Positions 31,943 through 40,900 of a stretch of DNA of 64,000 nucleotides are shown piece after piece. The translations under genes were made by a program, and so were the position numbers. Position 1 is the first letter of the stretch; each line of letters starts with the position of its first letter. The notes beneath the pieces were generated by a model. It searched no databases, was not told the origin of the DNA, and worked only from the letters and a program-made list of their open reading frames with translations. The DNA is from Nostocoides sp. HKS02 (GTDB taxonomy: Bacteria > Actinomycetota > Actinomycetes > Actinomycetales > Dermatophilaceae), in the NCBI RefSeq assembly GCF_009707485.1, contig NZ_CP046121.1, positions 1,922,001 to 1,986,000 of the forward strand, in the 5' to 3' direction.

Positions 31943-32715
31943 ACGCCACAGACCATCAACCAACTGGGACCGGGCCGCGTTGGCCACGGATGGACCGCGA
32001 CCTTGCGATGCGGCTCGCGACCACGGAGTACCAGCGCTTCCTCGACCTGCTGCGCTCTCTGTCTGGAGACGACTGGACCAAGCCCACCGACTGCGCTCAG
32101 TGGGACGTCAGAGCGATAGCGGGCCATACCACCGGCATGGCGCTGATGGCGACCGGCTTGAAGGAGACCCTCCGGCAGTCCCTGATGTCCAAGCGTCGCG
32201 GCGGCGTCCCCCTGGATGCCCTCACGGCCCTGCAGGTCGAAGAACATGCCGACCTCACCACGGGCGAGCTCGTCGACCGGTTCGCCGCGATCGGTCCCCG
32301 GGCCGCACGCGGTCGCATGCGAACTCCCGCCCTCGTACGTCGAATGAAGCTGCCGGACCCCCAGGACGTCGCGGGCAAGACCGAGCACTGGACAAACGGC
32401 TACCTCATCGACACGATCCTGACCCGCGACCCGTGGATGCACCGAATGGACATCTGCCGAGCGACCGGGCGCGCACCGGCGCTCACACCCGACCACGACG
32501 GTTTCCTGGTCGCCGATGTCGTCCAGGAGTGGGCCGACCGGCACGGCCGCCCCTACCAGCTGCACCTCACCGGACCGGCCGGTGGCAGATTCTCCAAGGG
32601 CAACGACGGGCCCGAGCTGACTCTGGACGCCATCGACTTCTGCCGTGTCCTATCCGGACGCACCACCGGCCACACGATGACCAGCGACCTCCTCGAGGTG
32701 GCGGTGCCCTTCTAG
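31939..32715 (+). CDS. Maleylpyruvate-isomerase-family mycothiol-dependent enzyme
   Basis: A 258-residue DinB/MDMPI-fold protein. It has the metal-site histidine in WDVRAIAGHTTGM, a second metal region TRDPWMHRMDICRATGR (family D.w.HR.Di..A.G) and a C-terminal sheet ending DLLEVAVPF. Members transfer or isomerise substrates using mycothiol and a divalent metal. It is translationally coupled to the TetR gene. The substrate is not known; detoxification is inferred from the regulator pairing. Confidence 0.88.
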   Translation: MNATDHQPTGTGPRWPRMDRDLAMRLATTEYQRFLDLLRSLSGDDWTKPTDCAQWDVRAIAGHTTGMALMATGLKETLRQSLMSKRRGGVPLDALTALQVEEHADLTTGELVDRFAAIGPRAARGRMRTPALVRRMKLPDPQDVAGKTEHWTNGYLIDTILTRDPWMHRMDICRATGRAPALTPDHDGFLVADVVQEWADRHGRPYQLHLTGPAGGRFSKGNDGPELTLDAIDFCRVLSGRTTGHTMTSDLLEVAVPF

Positions 32716-32814
32716 GGAGAGCTAGGCGTACTTGGGCAAGTTCGCGAATCGACCAAGGGTGGTGTGCCGCCGAATGGTGGCCGCTCAGGCCGTCACATCC
32801 AGGCGGCGTGAGGG

Positions 32815-32844
32815 CGCCCGCCCAGGATTCAACCGGGGCGGGCG
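32815..32844. terminator. Terminator between convergent genes
   Basis: CGCCCGCCC (32815-32823) pairs with GGGCGGGCG (32836-32844), a 9-bp stem with a 12-base loop between the MDMPI-type gene and a convergent secreted-protein gene. Confidence 0.5.
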
Positions 32845-32862
32845 TCAAGCTTTCTCGCTTGC

Positions 32863-33378
32863 CTAGCCGCAGGTGAGACTGAACTTGTCGAAGTTGACCG
32901 TGACGGTGCCGTTGGCGTTCATGACGAACACGGCCGTGTCGTGCGCGGAGATCGTCGAGCCGTCCGACCCGGTTGCATGGATGGTGAGAGTGAACGCGTT
33001 GTTCGTGTTGCGCTGGTTCATGTTGAAGTTGCCCCACGCGGTCGCGTGTCCGCTGTAGGTCACTCCGGTCCCGTCATCAGTCCCGAGGATGGCGCCCGTT
33101 TCGGTGAAGGTGGCCCACACCTCGTCGCTGGCCGTGAAGAAGGTGACGTGGTTGACCAGGTTTCCGGTGAACTGGATGCCCTGGCCGCCGTTGAACGTGT
33201 CACCGGTGCACGGGTTGGTCGCCTGCGGCTCAAGAAAGACGCCATGCACGTTAGTGGTGGACGTGACGGTCTGACCGTTGGGACTGGCGGCAGTGGCGGG
33301 TGCCACCACCGCGGTCGCTGCAGTCAGGCCTATCGCGATCGGCAGACCCAGCCGTCGCACCAGCTTCGTTGCGCTCAT
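32863..33378 (-). CDS. Secreted protein, NPCTGD family (copy 2)
   Basis: A 171-residue protein with a Sec signal (LVRRLGLPIAIGLTAATAVV, cleavage near ATA-AS). The mature part has TNPCTGDTFNG, a beta-rich middle with VTYSGHATAWGNF and the C-terminal MNANGTVTVNFDKFSLTCG. It is a homologue of 21414-21896, which is 11 kb away. ATG 33378 follows GGGGGAG. The family function is unknown to me. Confidence 0.85.
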   Translation of the reverse strand: MSATKLVRRLGLPIAIGLTAATAVVAPATAASPNGQTVTSTTNVHGVFLEPQATNPCTGDTFNGGQGIQFTGNLVNHVTFFTASDEVWATFTETGAILGTDDGTGVTYSGHATAWGNFNMNQRNTNNAFTLTIHATGSDGSTISAHDTAVFVMNANGTVTVNFDKFSLTCG

Positions 33379-34035
33379 GTAACTCCCCCGTTCTGCGGGG
33401 TCGGCCCCGCCCAACCCCGACCATGTTCCGTCGATGGAAGGAAGCGGCGACCGCATTCCAGTCGCTACCTTGGGTGACCGTAGTGCCGGAGCGCGGGCAG
33501 TAGATCATGCGTTCATACGAGCACATGCCCGTTATTTGGCCGTAGTCGATAGGGCCGCCGAGAACGACTCGAACGACCCGTTTCGCGGCCCGACGTGCAA
33601 CGACGCCGGTGCAGGCAAGGTCAGTGACGGCCAACTTCCCAAGTTGCCGGGACTTGCGACGGCCTTTCACTCTGACCGGGTGTGCCCCCTCTGATTGCGG
33701 TGTGATTATTCGGCGACAACAGACTGCGTCTTCGACCTGGCTGGAGTTGACCAGCGCACGCATCCCTCATAGTTCGGCCCGCGCCAGTCGCCTCTGACGG
33801 CGGGCCCGTCGAGGGTGCCGACCCGACCGGCATGTCGCCGTCAAGCGCGTCCTCTTCGTCCTCGTGGTCGCGGGTCGCGTCGGCGTCAGCTCGCCTCCAT
33901 CGGGTCCGCACCCGCCGAGCAGCCTCCTGCACGTCAACGCCCTCACAAAGTCCACGACGTCGCCCGCTCGGTCGCGCTCGCAAGGCCCCGCAGCAGCTGG
34001 TTGCGCTTTGCGCGAGGGCCCTCACAGTCCACCCC
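33379..34035. other. Intergenic stretch, no gene recognised
   Basis: It carries the promoter side of the secreted-protein gene at 33378 and sequence before the zinc-ribbon gene. No frame with a ribosome site or family match was seen. Confidence 0.5.
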
Positions 34036-34290
34036 ATGACACTCGAACCCAATGCCACAGACGCCGAGCCGACTAACGCGGTCTGCCCCGACTGTGGCCA
34101 AGAAGGCAGCATCACCAACGTTCAGGAAGTCGAACAGGAGCACATCTACCCCATCTTGGGGTTCGACCCCAACGGTGAGCCTCGCTACGGCCCGCGGGTC
34201 ATCACCTGGACCGTCTACACGCTCAACGAAGCCCGGTGCGACCAGTGCGGTTGGGAGGACGACTTCGACCACTGGCTCACCAACCTCTAA
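34036..34290 (+). CDS. Small zinc-ribbon-like protein
   Basis: An 84-residue acidic protein with two CxxC knuckles, VCPDCGQEG near residue 17 and RCDQCGWED near residue 68, spaced as in a zinc ribbon. The strand segment VITWTVYTLNEA lies between them. The C-terminus DDFDHWLTNL is acidic and aromatic. Its start, ATG 34036, lacks a strong ribosome site. It could be a metal-binding adaptor; no family is recognised. Confidence 0.7.
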   Translation: MTLEPNATDAEPTNAVCPDCGQEGSITNVQEVEQEHIYPILGFDPNGEPRYGPRVITWTVYTLNEARCDQCGWEDDFDHWLTNL

Positions 34291-34427
34291 GACGCAAGCC
34301 TGACCTGACCCCACCCGGACGTACCCGCCTCACAGCGGGTACGTCCTAGTCGTCGCGGGCGAATCCCAGCCCGAGCACGACCACCCGTGCGCCTGCGCGC
34401 GCCTAGGGCGGGGCATGCGATGGGTCG

Positions 34428-35243
34428 TCAGTTGGTAGCCGCGGGCCGACCGACCCAGACCGTCGGGCCACTCGTGTCGAGGTCGGGGCCGTCGACGACC
34501 TGCACGTGCGGGGCGTACCGGTGGACCGCCTCCGTGAGCGCGGCGCGCTGCGCGGGGTCCAGTCCGTTGGCGAGACTTTGGTAGGGCAGCCTGGGCGAGG
34601 GGCTCCCTGCCTCGCCGGCAGGACCGCCCTGGAGCATCGCCGCCAGATCGGGACGAGTCCTGCGCAGCTCCTCCAGGGCCGCCGGGTCCACCGAGGACAC
34701 GTCCACGGCGTTCGGGGCGTAGGGCACCATTCCCTGGACCTGCGGCAGCTGGGCCAACCCCGGCGTAGCCGTGCTTTGTGCCGGTTCGGCCGCCACCACC
34801 GCGAGCGCCGGTTGCCTGAAGCGGGGGGAGCCCACCCCGGGCCCTGACTCCAGTGCGCAGCACACGACCAGTCGACGCAGCTGGGCCCAGGGGACCACCT
34901 GGGCCCGCCGGTCGCCCGGCGCCATGCCGAGGCCGCTGAGGTACAGGCCGCCGGGTCCGGCGGCGAGCAGCGGCACCGAGGCCGCGCGCACGCCTGGACG
35001 TGCCGCGAGCCCGGCTCCGCCAGCCACCAGACCGCCGATGGCGAAGCCGACGAGGGATAGGTGGACGAGCGCGACGACGGCAAGAGTCGCGCCGAAGGCG
35101 GCGCCCAACACGGGAACCATGATTCCTGCGGCTGCGCTGCCACGGGGCATCTGGAGGACGAATGCCGTGGGGTCGCCTGCCGTCGCCGACATCGGAGATG
35201 CCCCTGCGCCGGTCTGGTCGAAGGTCACGGTGAACCGCTGCAT
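34428..35243 (-). CDS. Predicted membrane protein with C-terminal cytosolic domain
   Basis: A 271-residue protein. The N-terminal ~45 residues are soluble, followed by two membrane helices (AAGIMVPVLGAAFGATLAVV and LSLVGFAIGGLVAGGAGL). A PH-like beta segment follows (LLAAGPGGLYLSGLGM, VVPWAQLRRLVVC), then a Pro/Ala-rich linker and a C-terminal helix pair with RAALTEAVHRYAPHVQVV. ATG 35243 has GGGAGGG before it. The function is unknown; the PH-like part suggests membrane-associated sensing. Confidence 0.75.
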   Translation of the reverse strand: MQRFTVTFDQTGAGASPMSATAGDPTAFVLQMPRGSAAAGIMVPVLGAAFGATLAVVALVHLSLVGFAIGGLVAGGAGLAARPGVRAASVPLLAAGPGGLYLSGLGMAPGDRRAQVVPWAQLRRLVVCCALESGPGVGSPRFRQPALAVVAAEPAQSTATPGLAQLPQVQGMVPYAPNAVDVSSVDPAALEELRRTRPDLAAMLQGGPAGEAGSPSPRLPYQSLANGLDPAQRAALTEAVHRYAPHVQVVDGPDLDTSGPTVWVGRPAATN

Positions 35244-36149
35244 ACGCCCTCCCGCGTGGATCGAGTCGCTCGGAACGGTACCGGGCGGGGGCACCGACGA
35301 ACTGGGCGAAACGGGAACGATCGTACGAACGGCTGAAGGGCGCCACGGATAGTGCCGCGGGGTGCGTTCGGCAACCGCGTAGTAATCGGGGTGGCGCTGC
35401 GGCCCAGACCAGCGATTTGCGGGCACACGAACCACATTCAGTGGCTGCGTTTTACGCCATGTCCGTAGTTCGGCAAGGGCGTTGGCATATGCGCCGTACT
35501 CATCCTTGGGCTGTGAGAAACCGGGTCGGATCCAAGGTCATGCGTCCATGCTGTCGGGGGTCTTCACCGGTCGAAATGTTGGACCGCATGGTCATCCGGA
35601 CCAGCTTAGGGCCGTGGCCCGAACGCTGATCGCTCACCTACGCGACGCCCCGGAGTATCTGCCGCCAGTCGGGCTGGTCGCGCACGCCACCGCCGAGCCC
35701 GGTGGTCCATGACCCCGGACCGGCGGTCCTGCCGGAGCCGAGGCTGCGGGCTGGGAGTGCGCCGACACCAACAGGGCGGTGGGCACGCGTCCGACGACGA
35801 GGGACGGGTGATCTAGGCGCTCCTGTGCGTGCTGGAGGCGCCCGGCAGCAGCCAGCAGCGCGCCGACCCTGACCGTATGCGCCATGCTCAACGGCATCAG
35901 CGACCCGTCCTGAGGCAACCCGACGGGGCCGCCGACCTGCGCTGACTCTCCACCCGCGTCCGGGCCGCATCAAGGGCGCTGTGAGGAGTCTCGCTCTTGT
36001 GTCCCGGAACGCATCTGTTCCCACCGGAATGCTCCCGCCGATCCGTGTGGGGGGTGTAGATCACCGTAGGGGTCTGGTCGGAGCGCGGCGGCCACGCCGG
36101 GTCGGGCTCAGCTCGCCGGTGGGAACCGCGCCCGAGGCTGGAGGGTGAC
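35244..36149. other. Long intergenic stretch, no gene recognised
   Basis: About 900 bases between two leftward genes. Short frames exist on both strands (for example 35482-35712 plus), but none has family similarity with a good start. Decayed sequence is likely. Confidence 0.45.
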
Positions 36150-36548
36150 TTACGCGTGGGCGATGCGGGTGCGGCGGCCGCGAGCTGCGGTCAGGGCGCC
36201 TGCGGCGGCGAGTGCCGCACCGCCGACGGCGCCCAGACCGATCTGGAGGTACTGAAGGGTGGGCCCGGCGTTGCCCGCGACAGATACCGTCGAGGTCCCG
36301 GAATGGGCGTTGTTCTGGTGCGGCCAGGTGTTGTAGGACGGGGGGCCGGGGTTGTACGGGCGTGCGGCAGGGTTCGTCGAGGCGGCGACTCCGGTCGTCC
36401 ACGTGTTGTACACGGGAGGTTCCGGCCTGGCGGACGCGGGGCCGGCCAGAGCGGCAGCGAGAACGGCGGCGGCGCCGAGGCTGTATGCGCAGCGGCGCGG
36501 CGTAGCGCCCAGAGGGCTCCTGGGCTGCGGCAGGTAGTGGCTGTTCAT
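36150..36548 (-). CDS. Secreted/wall protein with repeated YNTW motif
   Basis: A 132-residue protein with a signal sequence (SLGAAAVLAAALAGPASA). The mature part contains two copies of the motif YNTW (VYNTWTTG, SYNTWPHQ) in a Pro/Asn-rich segment. A C-terminal membrane helix (IGLGAVGGAALAAAGALTA) and a basic tail (ARGRRTRIAHA) complete a cell-surface anchoring layout, but no LPXTG motif is present. Function unknown. Confidence 0.7.
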   Translation of the reverse strand: MNSHYLPQPRSPLGATPRRCAYSLGAAAVLAAALAGPASARPEPPVYNTWTTGVAASTNPAARPYNPGPPSYNTWPHQNNAHSGTSTVSVAGNAGPTLQYLQIGLGAVGGAALAAAGALTAARGRRTRIAHA

Positions 36549-36820
36549 GGTGCGCCCCTTTCGTGCGTGGTTTTGCGGATGACTTCACGGTAGGAAGCCG
36601 GGGCCGGGGCCGTCGTCGGGGTGCGCCCCCCTTTCCGCCCAGTCCGGTGCGTGCTGGCCCGTAGGTGGCGCCGGGTCGTCTCTCTGGGCCGCGTTGGGTC
36701 TGCGTGTCACTATCAGGTCATGGGGGTCGGGACCTCGGGGCTTCTGGTGTGTCTTTCGCGGCTGGCTCAGCGATGCCGTGCAGCGCTGAGCCCGCGGGCT
36801 TGCCAAAGGCGTGGTGCCTG

Positions 36821-38290
36821 ATGGCGCCGGACGAGGTCCTGCTCGACACCGTAGGCGTGGCCTTCGTCTGCGCTGGCGTGGTTGTCGGGTCGCGAGGTCG
36901 CCGTCGACGCATGGCTCTGCTGCTGTTGGCGACCGGCGTCACGTGGTGGCTCGGCGGTCTGGGTGACTGGGCCCTGTTCTGGCATCGGGGGCCGCTGACC
37001 CACGCGCTGCTGGCCTACCCGACCGGGAGGTTGCGTGGGCGGGGGCCGCGGGTGGTCGCTGCGGGCGGGTACGTCCTGGCGGTCGCGGCCCCGCTGGACC
37101 GGTTCGCGGTGGTGAACGTCGGGATGGCCCTGTCCGTGGTTGGTGCCGTGACCTGGTCCGCGTTCGGCTCCCAGGGTCCGCAGCGCAGCCAGCGGTGGCA
37201 GGCTGTCGCAGCCGCCACGGTGGTCATGGGCGTCCTCGCCGGCGGAGCGCTCGCGCGGACGCGTGGCGTTGGCGCGCAGCCGGCGGCCCTGCGCACGTAC
37301 GAGCTCGGACTGGTCCTCGGCGCGCTGGTGCTTGCCGGTGGTGACGTGTGGGACCGGTGGAGCGAACCGACGACGACCCGACTGGTGGTCGAGCTGGGGG
37401 CGGCCCCTGCCGGTGGACGGATCAGCGGGCTCGTGGCCGACGCCCTGGGTGACCCGTCGGCGGAGCTGTTCTACTGGCTGCCGGACGGGGGCGGGTTCGT
37501 GGACGAGGCGGGTCGCGCGGTCCCCGACCCGGGTGCCCGTGCTGCCGGTGCGCAGGTCACCGAGCTGGACCACGATGGGGAACGGGTCGGGGTCCTGGTC
37601 CACGACGTCGGGGTCGGGCAGGACCCGGAACTGCTGGCCCGAGTGGCAGCGCTGGCCAGCCTGGCCGTTGCCGGGGTCCGGTTGCGGGCCGATGTGGAGG
37701 CGCAGCTGGCGGCCGTCGAGGCGTCACGCCGCCGGATTGTCACCGCAGGCGAGCTTGAGCGGCAGCAGCTGGCCGCCGAGGTGCGCCGCGGGGCTGCGCG
37801 CCATCTGGAGGTGGTCTCGGGGCTGCTCGCAGACTCTGGCCACCCGGACGCTGAACTCGCGGACGCCACGGCGATGGCTCAGCGGTCCCTGGATGCGTTC
37901 GCCGACGGCATGGACCCGGTCGCCGGCTCCGACAGCGGCCTGGCCGGGGCGCTGGCCGAGCTCGTCCGGAACTTCCCGGTGCCGGCCACTGTGGCGCTGG
38001 AGGGCGGCCCGAGCTCTCCGTCGGCGGAGTCGACCGCGTACTTCGTGTGCGCCGAGGCCCTGTCCAACGTCGGGAAGCACGCCGCCGCCTCACAGGTGTC
38101 GATTCGCGTGGCGGCGACCCCTGGGTGGGTGCGGGTCGTCGTGAAAGACGACGGGGTCGGCGGCGCGACACCGTGGGCTGGCACGGGCCTGGCGGGGCTC
38201 CGGGACCGGGTGGAGGCCCTCGGCGGGACCCTGACCGTGCACAGTCCCGCGGGTGGTGGGACTCGGGTGGAGGCCGTCATCGGCGCTTAA
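36821..38290 (+). CDS. Histidine-kinase homologue lacking the phospho-acceptor histidine
   Basis: A 489-residue protein with about six N-terminal helices, a GAF-like middle and a HATPase domain (ESTAYFVCAEALSNVGKHA, VVVKDDGVGG, GLAGLRDRVEALGGTL). The HisKA_3 position reads ELERQQLAAEVRRGAARHLE where family members have RD-LHDGAQQ, so Arg replaces His. It may bind ATP without autophosphorylating, acting as a partner or decoy for the kinase at 40901. ATG 36821 begins at the homology. Its 3' end overlaps the convergent lipoprotein gene by 14 bases. Confidence 0.85.
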   Translation: MAPDEVLLDTVGVAFVCAGVVVGSRGRRRRMALLLLATGVTWWLGGLGDWALFWHRGPLTHALLAYPTGRLRGRGPRVVAAGGYVLAVAAPLDRFAVVNVGMALSVVGAVTWSAFGSQGPQRSQRWQAVAAATVVMGVLAGGALARTRGVGAQPAALRTYELGLVLGALVLAGGDVWDRWSEPTTTRLVVELGAAPAGGRISGLVADALGDPSAELFYWLPDGGGFVDEAGRAVPDPGARAAGAQVTELDHDGERVGVLVHDVGVGQDPELLARVAALASLAVAGVRLRADVEAQLAAVEASRRRIVTAGELERQQLAAEVRRGAARHLEVVSGLLADSGHPDAELADATAMAQRSLDAFADGMDPVAGSDSGLAGALAELVRNFPVPATVALEGGPSSPSAESTAYFVCAEALSNVGKHAAASQVSIRVAATPGWVRVVVKDDGVGGATPWAGTGLAGLRDRVEALGGTLTVHSPAGGGTRVEAVIGA

Positions 38291-38879
38291 GCGCGTCGGC
38301 TGGAGGCGGGCACCGGCGGCTGAACCAGGCCAGGCTCGGGGTGCGGCTGACCTGGCGGAACGGCTTGATCCAGAACCGTTCCGGAGAGAACGGGTCCAGT
38401 GTGAGGACGCCGCGGTACAGCGTCCAGCGGATCAGGTCCACGGGTTCGCCGACCTTGGCGTTGGCGTTGTTCGGCGCGATGCCGCCGGCAGCCAGGGTCG
38501 GAAGCGTGATCACGCCGGGGCCTTGGCCGGTGACCGAGTGGATGGACCAGGTGCACGCGTGGGGCGACTCCTGGCCCTGGACGTTGATGCCGTGGTCGAA
38601 GACGAACACGAAGTGGCCGATGTTCTCGTCGAGCGCATCGGGCGAGCCGTGGCTGAGGACCTCGGCCGGGCTCACGTCCGAGACGTAGGCCCCGTCCAGG
38701 GCCGCCAGCTCCCGCCCCCCGGGCTTGCTCCCGGTCGTTGACGGGCGCATCTGCTGGGACTTGTTGGTCGTGACCGTCGCTGCGCTGTTTCCGCACCCCG
38801 CCAGTGCCAGCGCACACGTCAGCCCGGCCGACACTGCAAGGACGACCACACCCGGACGGGTTCGCGGGCCGGGGTTCAT
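38277..38879 (-). CDS. Lipoprotein with the shared C-terminal domain
   Basis: A 200-residue lipoprotein with signal and lipobox LALAGC (Cys about 29). The mature domain (LDGAYVSDVSP, ENIGHFVFVFDHG, HACTWSIHS, RWTLYRGVLTLDPF, SRRCPPPADAL) is homologous to the domains at the C-terminus of the protein encoded just upstream. Its start overlaps that gene's stop (ATGA). Extracytoplasmic binding is likely; the ligand is unknown. Confidence 0.85.
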   Translation of the reverse strand: MNPGPRTRPGVVVLAVSAGLTCALALAGCGNSAATVTTNKSQQMRPSTTGSKPGGRELAALDGAYVSDVSPAEVLSHGSPDALDENIGHFVFVFDHGINVQGQESPHACTWSIHSVTGQGPGVITLPTLAAGGIAPNNANAKVGEPVDLIRWTLYRGVLTLDPFSPERFWIKPFRQVSRTPSLAWFSRRCPPPADALKRR

Positions 38880-40768
38880 GGCGTCCCGACCCTGGCGAAT
38901 GGCTGAAGGACCATCGGGGTGGGTCCAACGCCCAGGGACGTGTCGCGGCGCAGGGTCAGCTGGTTGCGGTAGATGTTCCAGCGCATCCCGAACACCTCGC
39001 CGCTCTCGTTGCGCATCGTCAACGCATCGCCGGCGACGCTCAAGGTTCCCCAGTCCTGGCCGTGGGTCAGCGGGTTGCGCTGGTCGACCGTGTAGCGGTC
39101 GCCGTGGAAGGTCAGGGTGAGCGTGCCCCAGTTCTGGTCGTTGATCTCCTCGGCGTCGAGCAGCAGTGGGCTGCTAGCGAGGGCCTGTTTGCTGTAGCTG
39201 GTGCGCCAGGCGCCTTCCAGCGGGCTTGGGATCGCGAACGCGGCCGGTGGCGGTGGGCACCGTCGGCTCAGGGCGGCCGACGACGGGGTGGCGTTGAGCC
39301 GGTGCCAGGGCCGAGCGCGGAAGTTCGACGGTGAGTTGTCGTCGACGGCCTTCCCGGGGGTGGTGGGGGCGACCGGGCCGAGGGTGAGCACCCCCTCGTA
39401 CAGGCTCCAGCTGAACACGAAGTGTTCGCCGGGCTTGTTGAATGCGCCGGTGGGAGCCAGTCCGCCGCCGCCGGAGATGTCCCACACCATCTGCTGACCG
39501 CGCAGGGTGTAGCGGCCGTACCCCCATGTGCACGCGGTCGCGTTCTCCTGGGTGAAGGCCAGACGCCCCCGGTCGAGCAGGTACACCCAGTGGCCCCAGT
39601 TCTCCGGTACATAGTCGCCATCGGCGGGGCTGGTGGTGACTGTGTACACCCCGTCCAGGGTCGGCGAATCGCTGGAGCCGCCACCCGTGCCGGACGTGGT
39701 GGCACCGCACACCGGTGCCTCGGCATTGGCCGCGTTCTCGTACCCGGCGCGCAGCGCGCTGATGTGGTCGATCTCTGCGGCGGTGGTGCGGTCGCGCCGC
39801 AGCTCGGTGGTCACCGGTGCCAGCGCCGTGCGCAACGCGGCAAGTTGGGCTGCTGTCGCCCGGACGAACCGCACGTTGCCGCGCCGGCACAGCATGGTGA
39901 TGCCGTCCGCGGCGGCCGCGGCGTTGGCCTGGGTCGTCGGGTCCACCGCCAGGGCTGCTGCCTGCCGCAGGATGCGTTGGTCCGCTGGGGCCAGGCGGCG
40001 CAACGCCGTGGTGTTGGCGAACAGGACCAGCGGTCGCGGGGACAGGTTGACGTTGGCGGTGATGGTGCTGCCGGGTGGGTCGTACTGGTTGCCGGCGACG
40101 CTTTCGGTCTGCTGTTCCAGGCCGTCGACGCCGGTCATGGCCGCGCCCTCGAACGCGCTGGGGACCCCTACGGCACCCAACGCTCGCAGGACTTTCTGGC
40201 CGACCACCGACGGTGACAGGGCGATCCGCGCCCCGCGGTAGTCGCCCGGCCCGACGAGCTCGTGGCTCAGCCCGACCGGTTTGCGCATGGGCCCAGGCAG
40301 GATGCCCAACCCGGTCAGCCCCAACGGCCGCAGGCCCGCGAGCATTGGACCGGTCAGGTCGCTGCTGTCGAGAACCTTGGTCTCGAAGGCGAGGCTGTCG
40401 ACCAGCAGGGGCGCGTCCAAGGCGTCGAACGAGGTGACGCCAATGGTGTCGAACGCCCGAGCCGGAACCAGACCCAGAGTGGCCTGGCCGTCGGCGACAG
40501 CCTTGATCGCGTCGGGTTCGGCTGAAAGTTGGTGCACATGCCACTTCGACGCCGCGCCTTGCAGCACGAGATGGCCATGGCTGAGACGGGTCACCGTGTC
40601 GACGTAAGCGCGCATCTCATCCCCACGTGTGCTGATCGCCGTGACCACCACCGGCGCCGGCGCCAGGTCGCCGCCGGCGCGGTCCCCGGTCAGCCGGCAC
40701 CCGCTCAGCCCCACGGCCCCCACGGCTCCCACGACCAGCCCGACGGTCCACGATGACAGCAGGCGCAT
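38876..40768 (-). CDS. TRAP-type binding lipoprotein fused to two repeat domains
   Basis: A 630-residue lipoprotein (LSGC lipobox, Cys about 25). Residues ~35-350 form a DctP-like periplasmic binding domain (VTRLSHGHLVLQGAASKWHV, LADGQATLGLVPA-like VADGQATLGLVPA, LGLTGLGILPGPMRKPVGL). Two copies of the neighbouring lipoprotein's domain follow: copy A at ~395-520 (LDGVYTVTTSP, NWGHWVYLLDRG, RRCPPPP) and copy B at ~530-630 (LEGAWRTSY, NWGTLTLTFHG, WNIYRNQLTL). No TRAP permease genes are nearby, so a sensory rather than transport role is possible, given two sensor-kinase-type genes on either side. Confidence 0.82.
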   Translation of the reverse strand: MRLLSSWTVGLVVGAVGAVGLSGCRLTGDRAGGDLAPAPVVVTAISTRGDEMRAYVDTVTRLSHGHLVLQGAASKWHVHQLSAEPDAIKAVADGQATLGLVPARAFDTIGVTSFDALDAPLLVDSLAFETKVLDSSDLTGPMLAGLRPLGLTGLGILPGPMRKPVGLSHELVGPGDYRGARIALSPSVVGQKVLRALGAVGVPSAFEGAAMTGVDGLEQQTESVAGNQYDPPGSTITANVNLSPRPLVLFANTTALRRLAPADQRILRQAAALAVDPTTQANAAAAADGITMLCRRGNVRFVRATAAQLAALRTALAPVTTELRRDRTTAAEIDHISALRAGYENAANAEAPVCGATTSGTGGGSSDSPTLDGVYTVTTSPADGDYVPENWGHWVYLLDRGRLAFTQENATACTWGYGRYTLRGQQMVWDISGGGGLAPTGAFNKPGEHFVFSWSLYEGVLTLGPVAPTTPGKAVDDNSPSNFRARPWHRLNATPSSAALSRRCPPPPAAFAIPSPLEGAWRTSYSKQALASSPLLLDAEEINDQNWGTLTLTFHGDRYTVDQRNPLTHGQDWGTLSVAGDALTMRNESGEVFGMRWNIYRNQLTLRRDTSLGVGPTPMVLQPFARVGTP

Positions 40769-40900
40769 GGCGTCACCTCCCGGCAAACCACGATAGGCAC
40801 CGGCGGTTGTACACGCATGCGTGCCAACTCGTAGTTGTGGTGGCTGGGCTACGTCAAAGGGACGAGCGGTGCCGATGACCCCACCGAGGATGATGGCAGG

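Noticed and set aside
35482-35712. 76-codon plus-strand frame in a long gap
   Set aside because: It has a plausible C-terminal helix but no ribosome site, family match or conserved neighbours.
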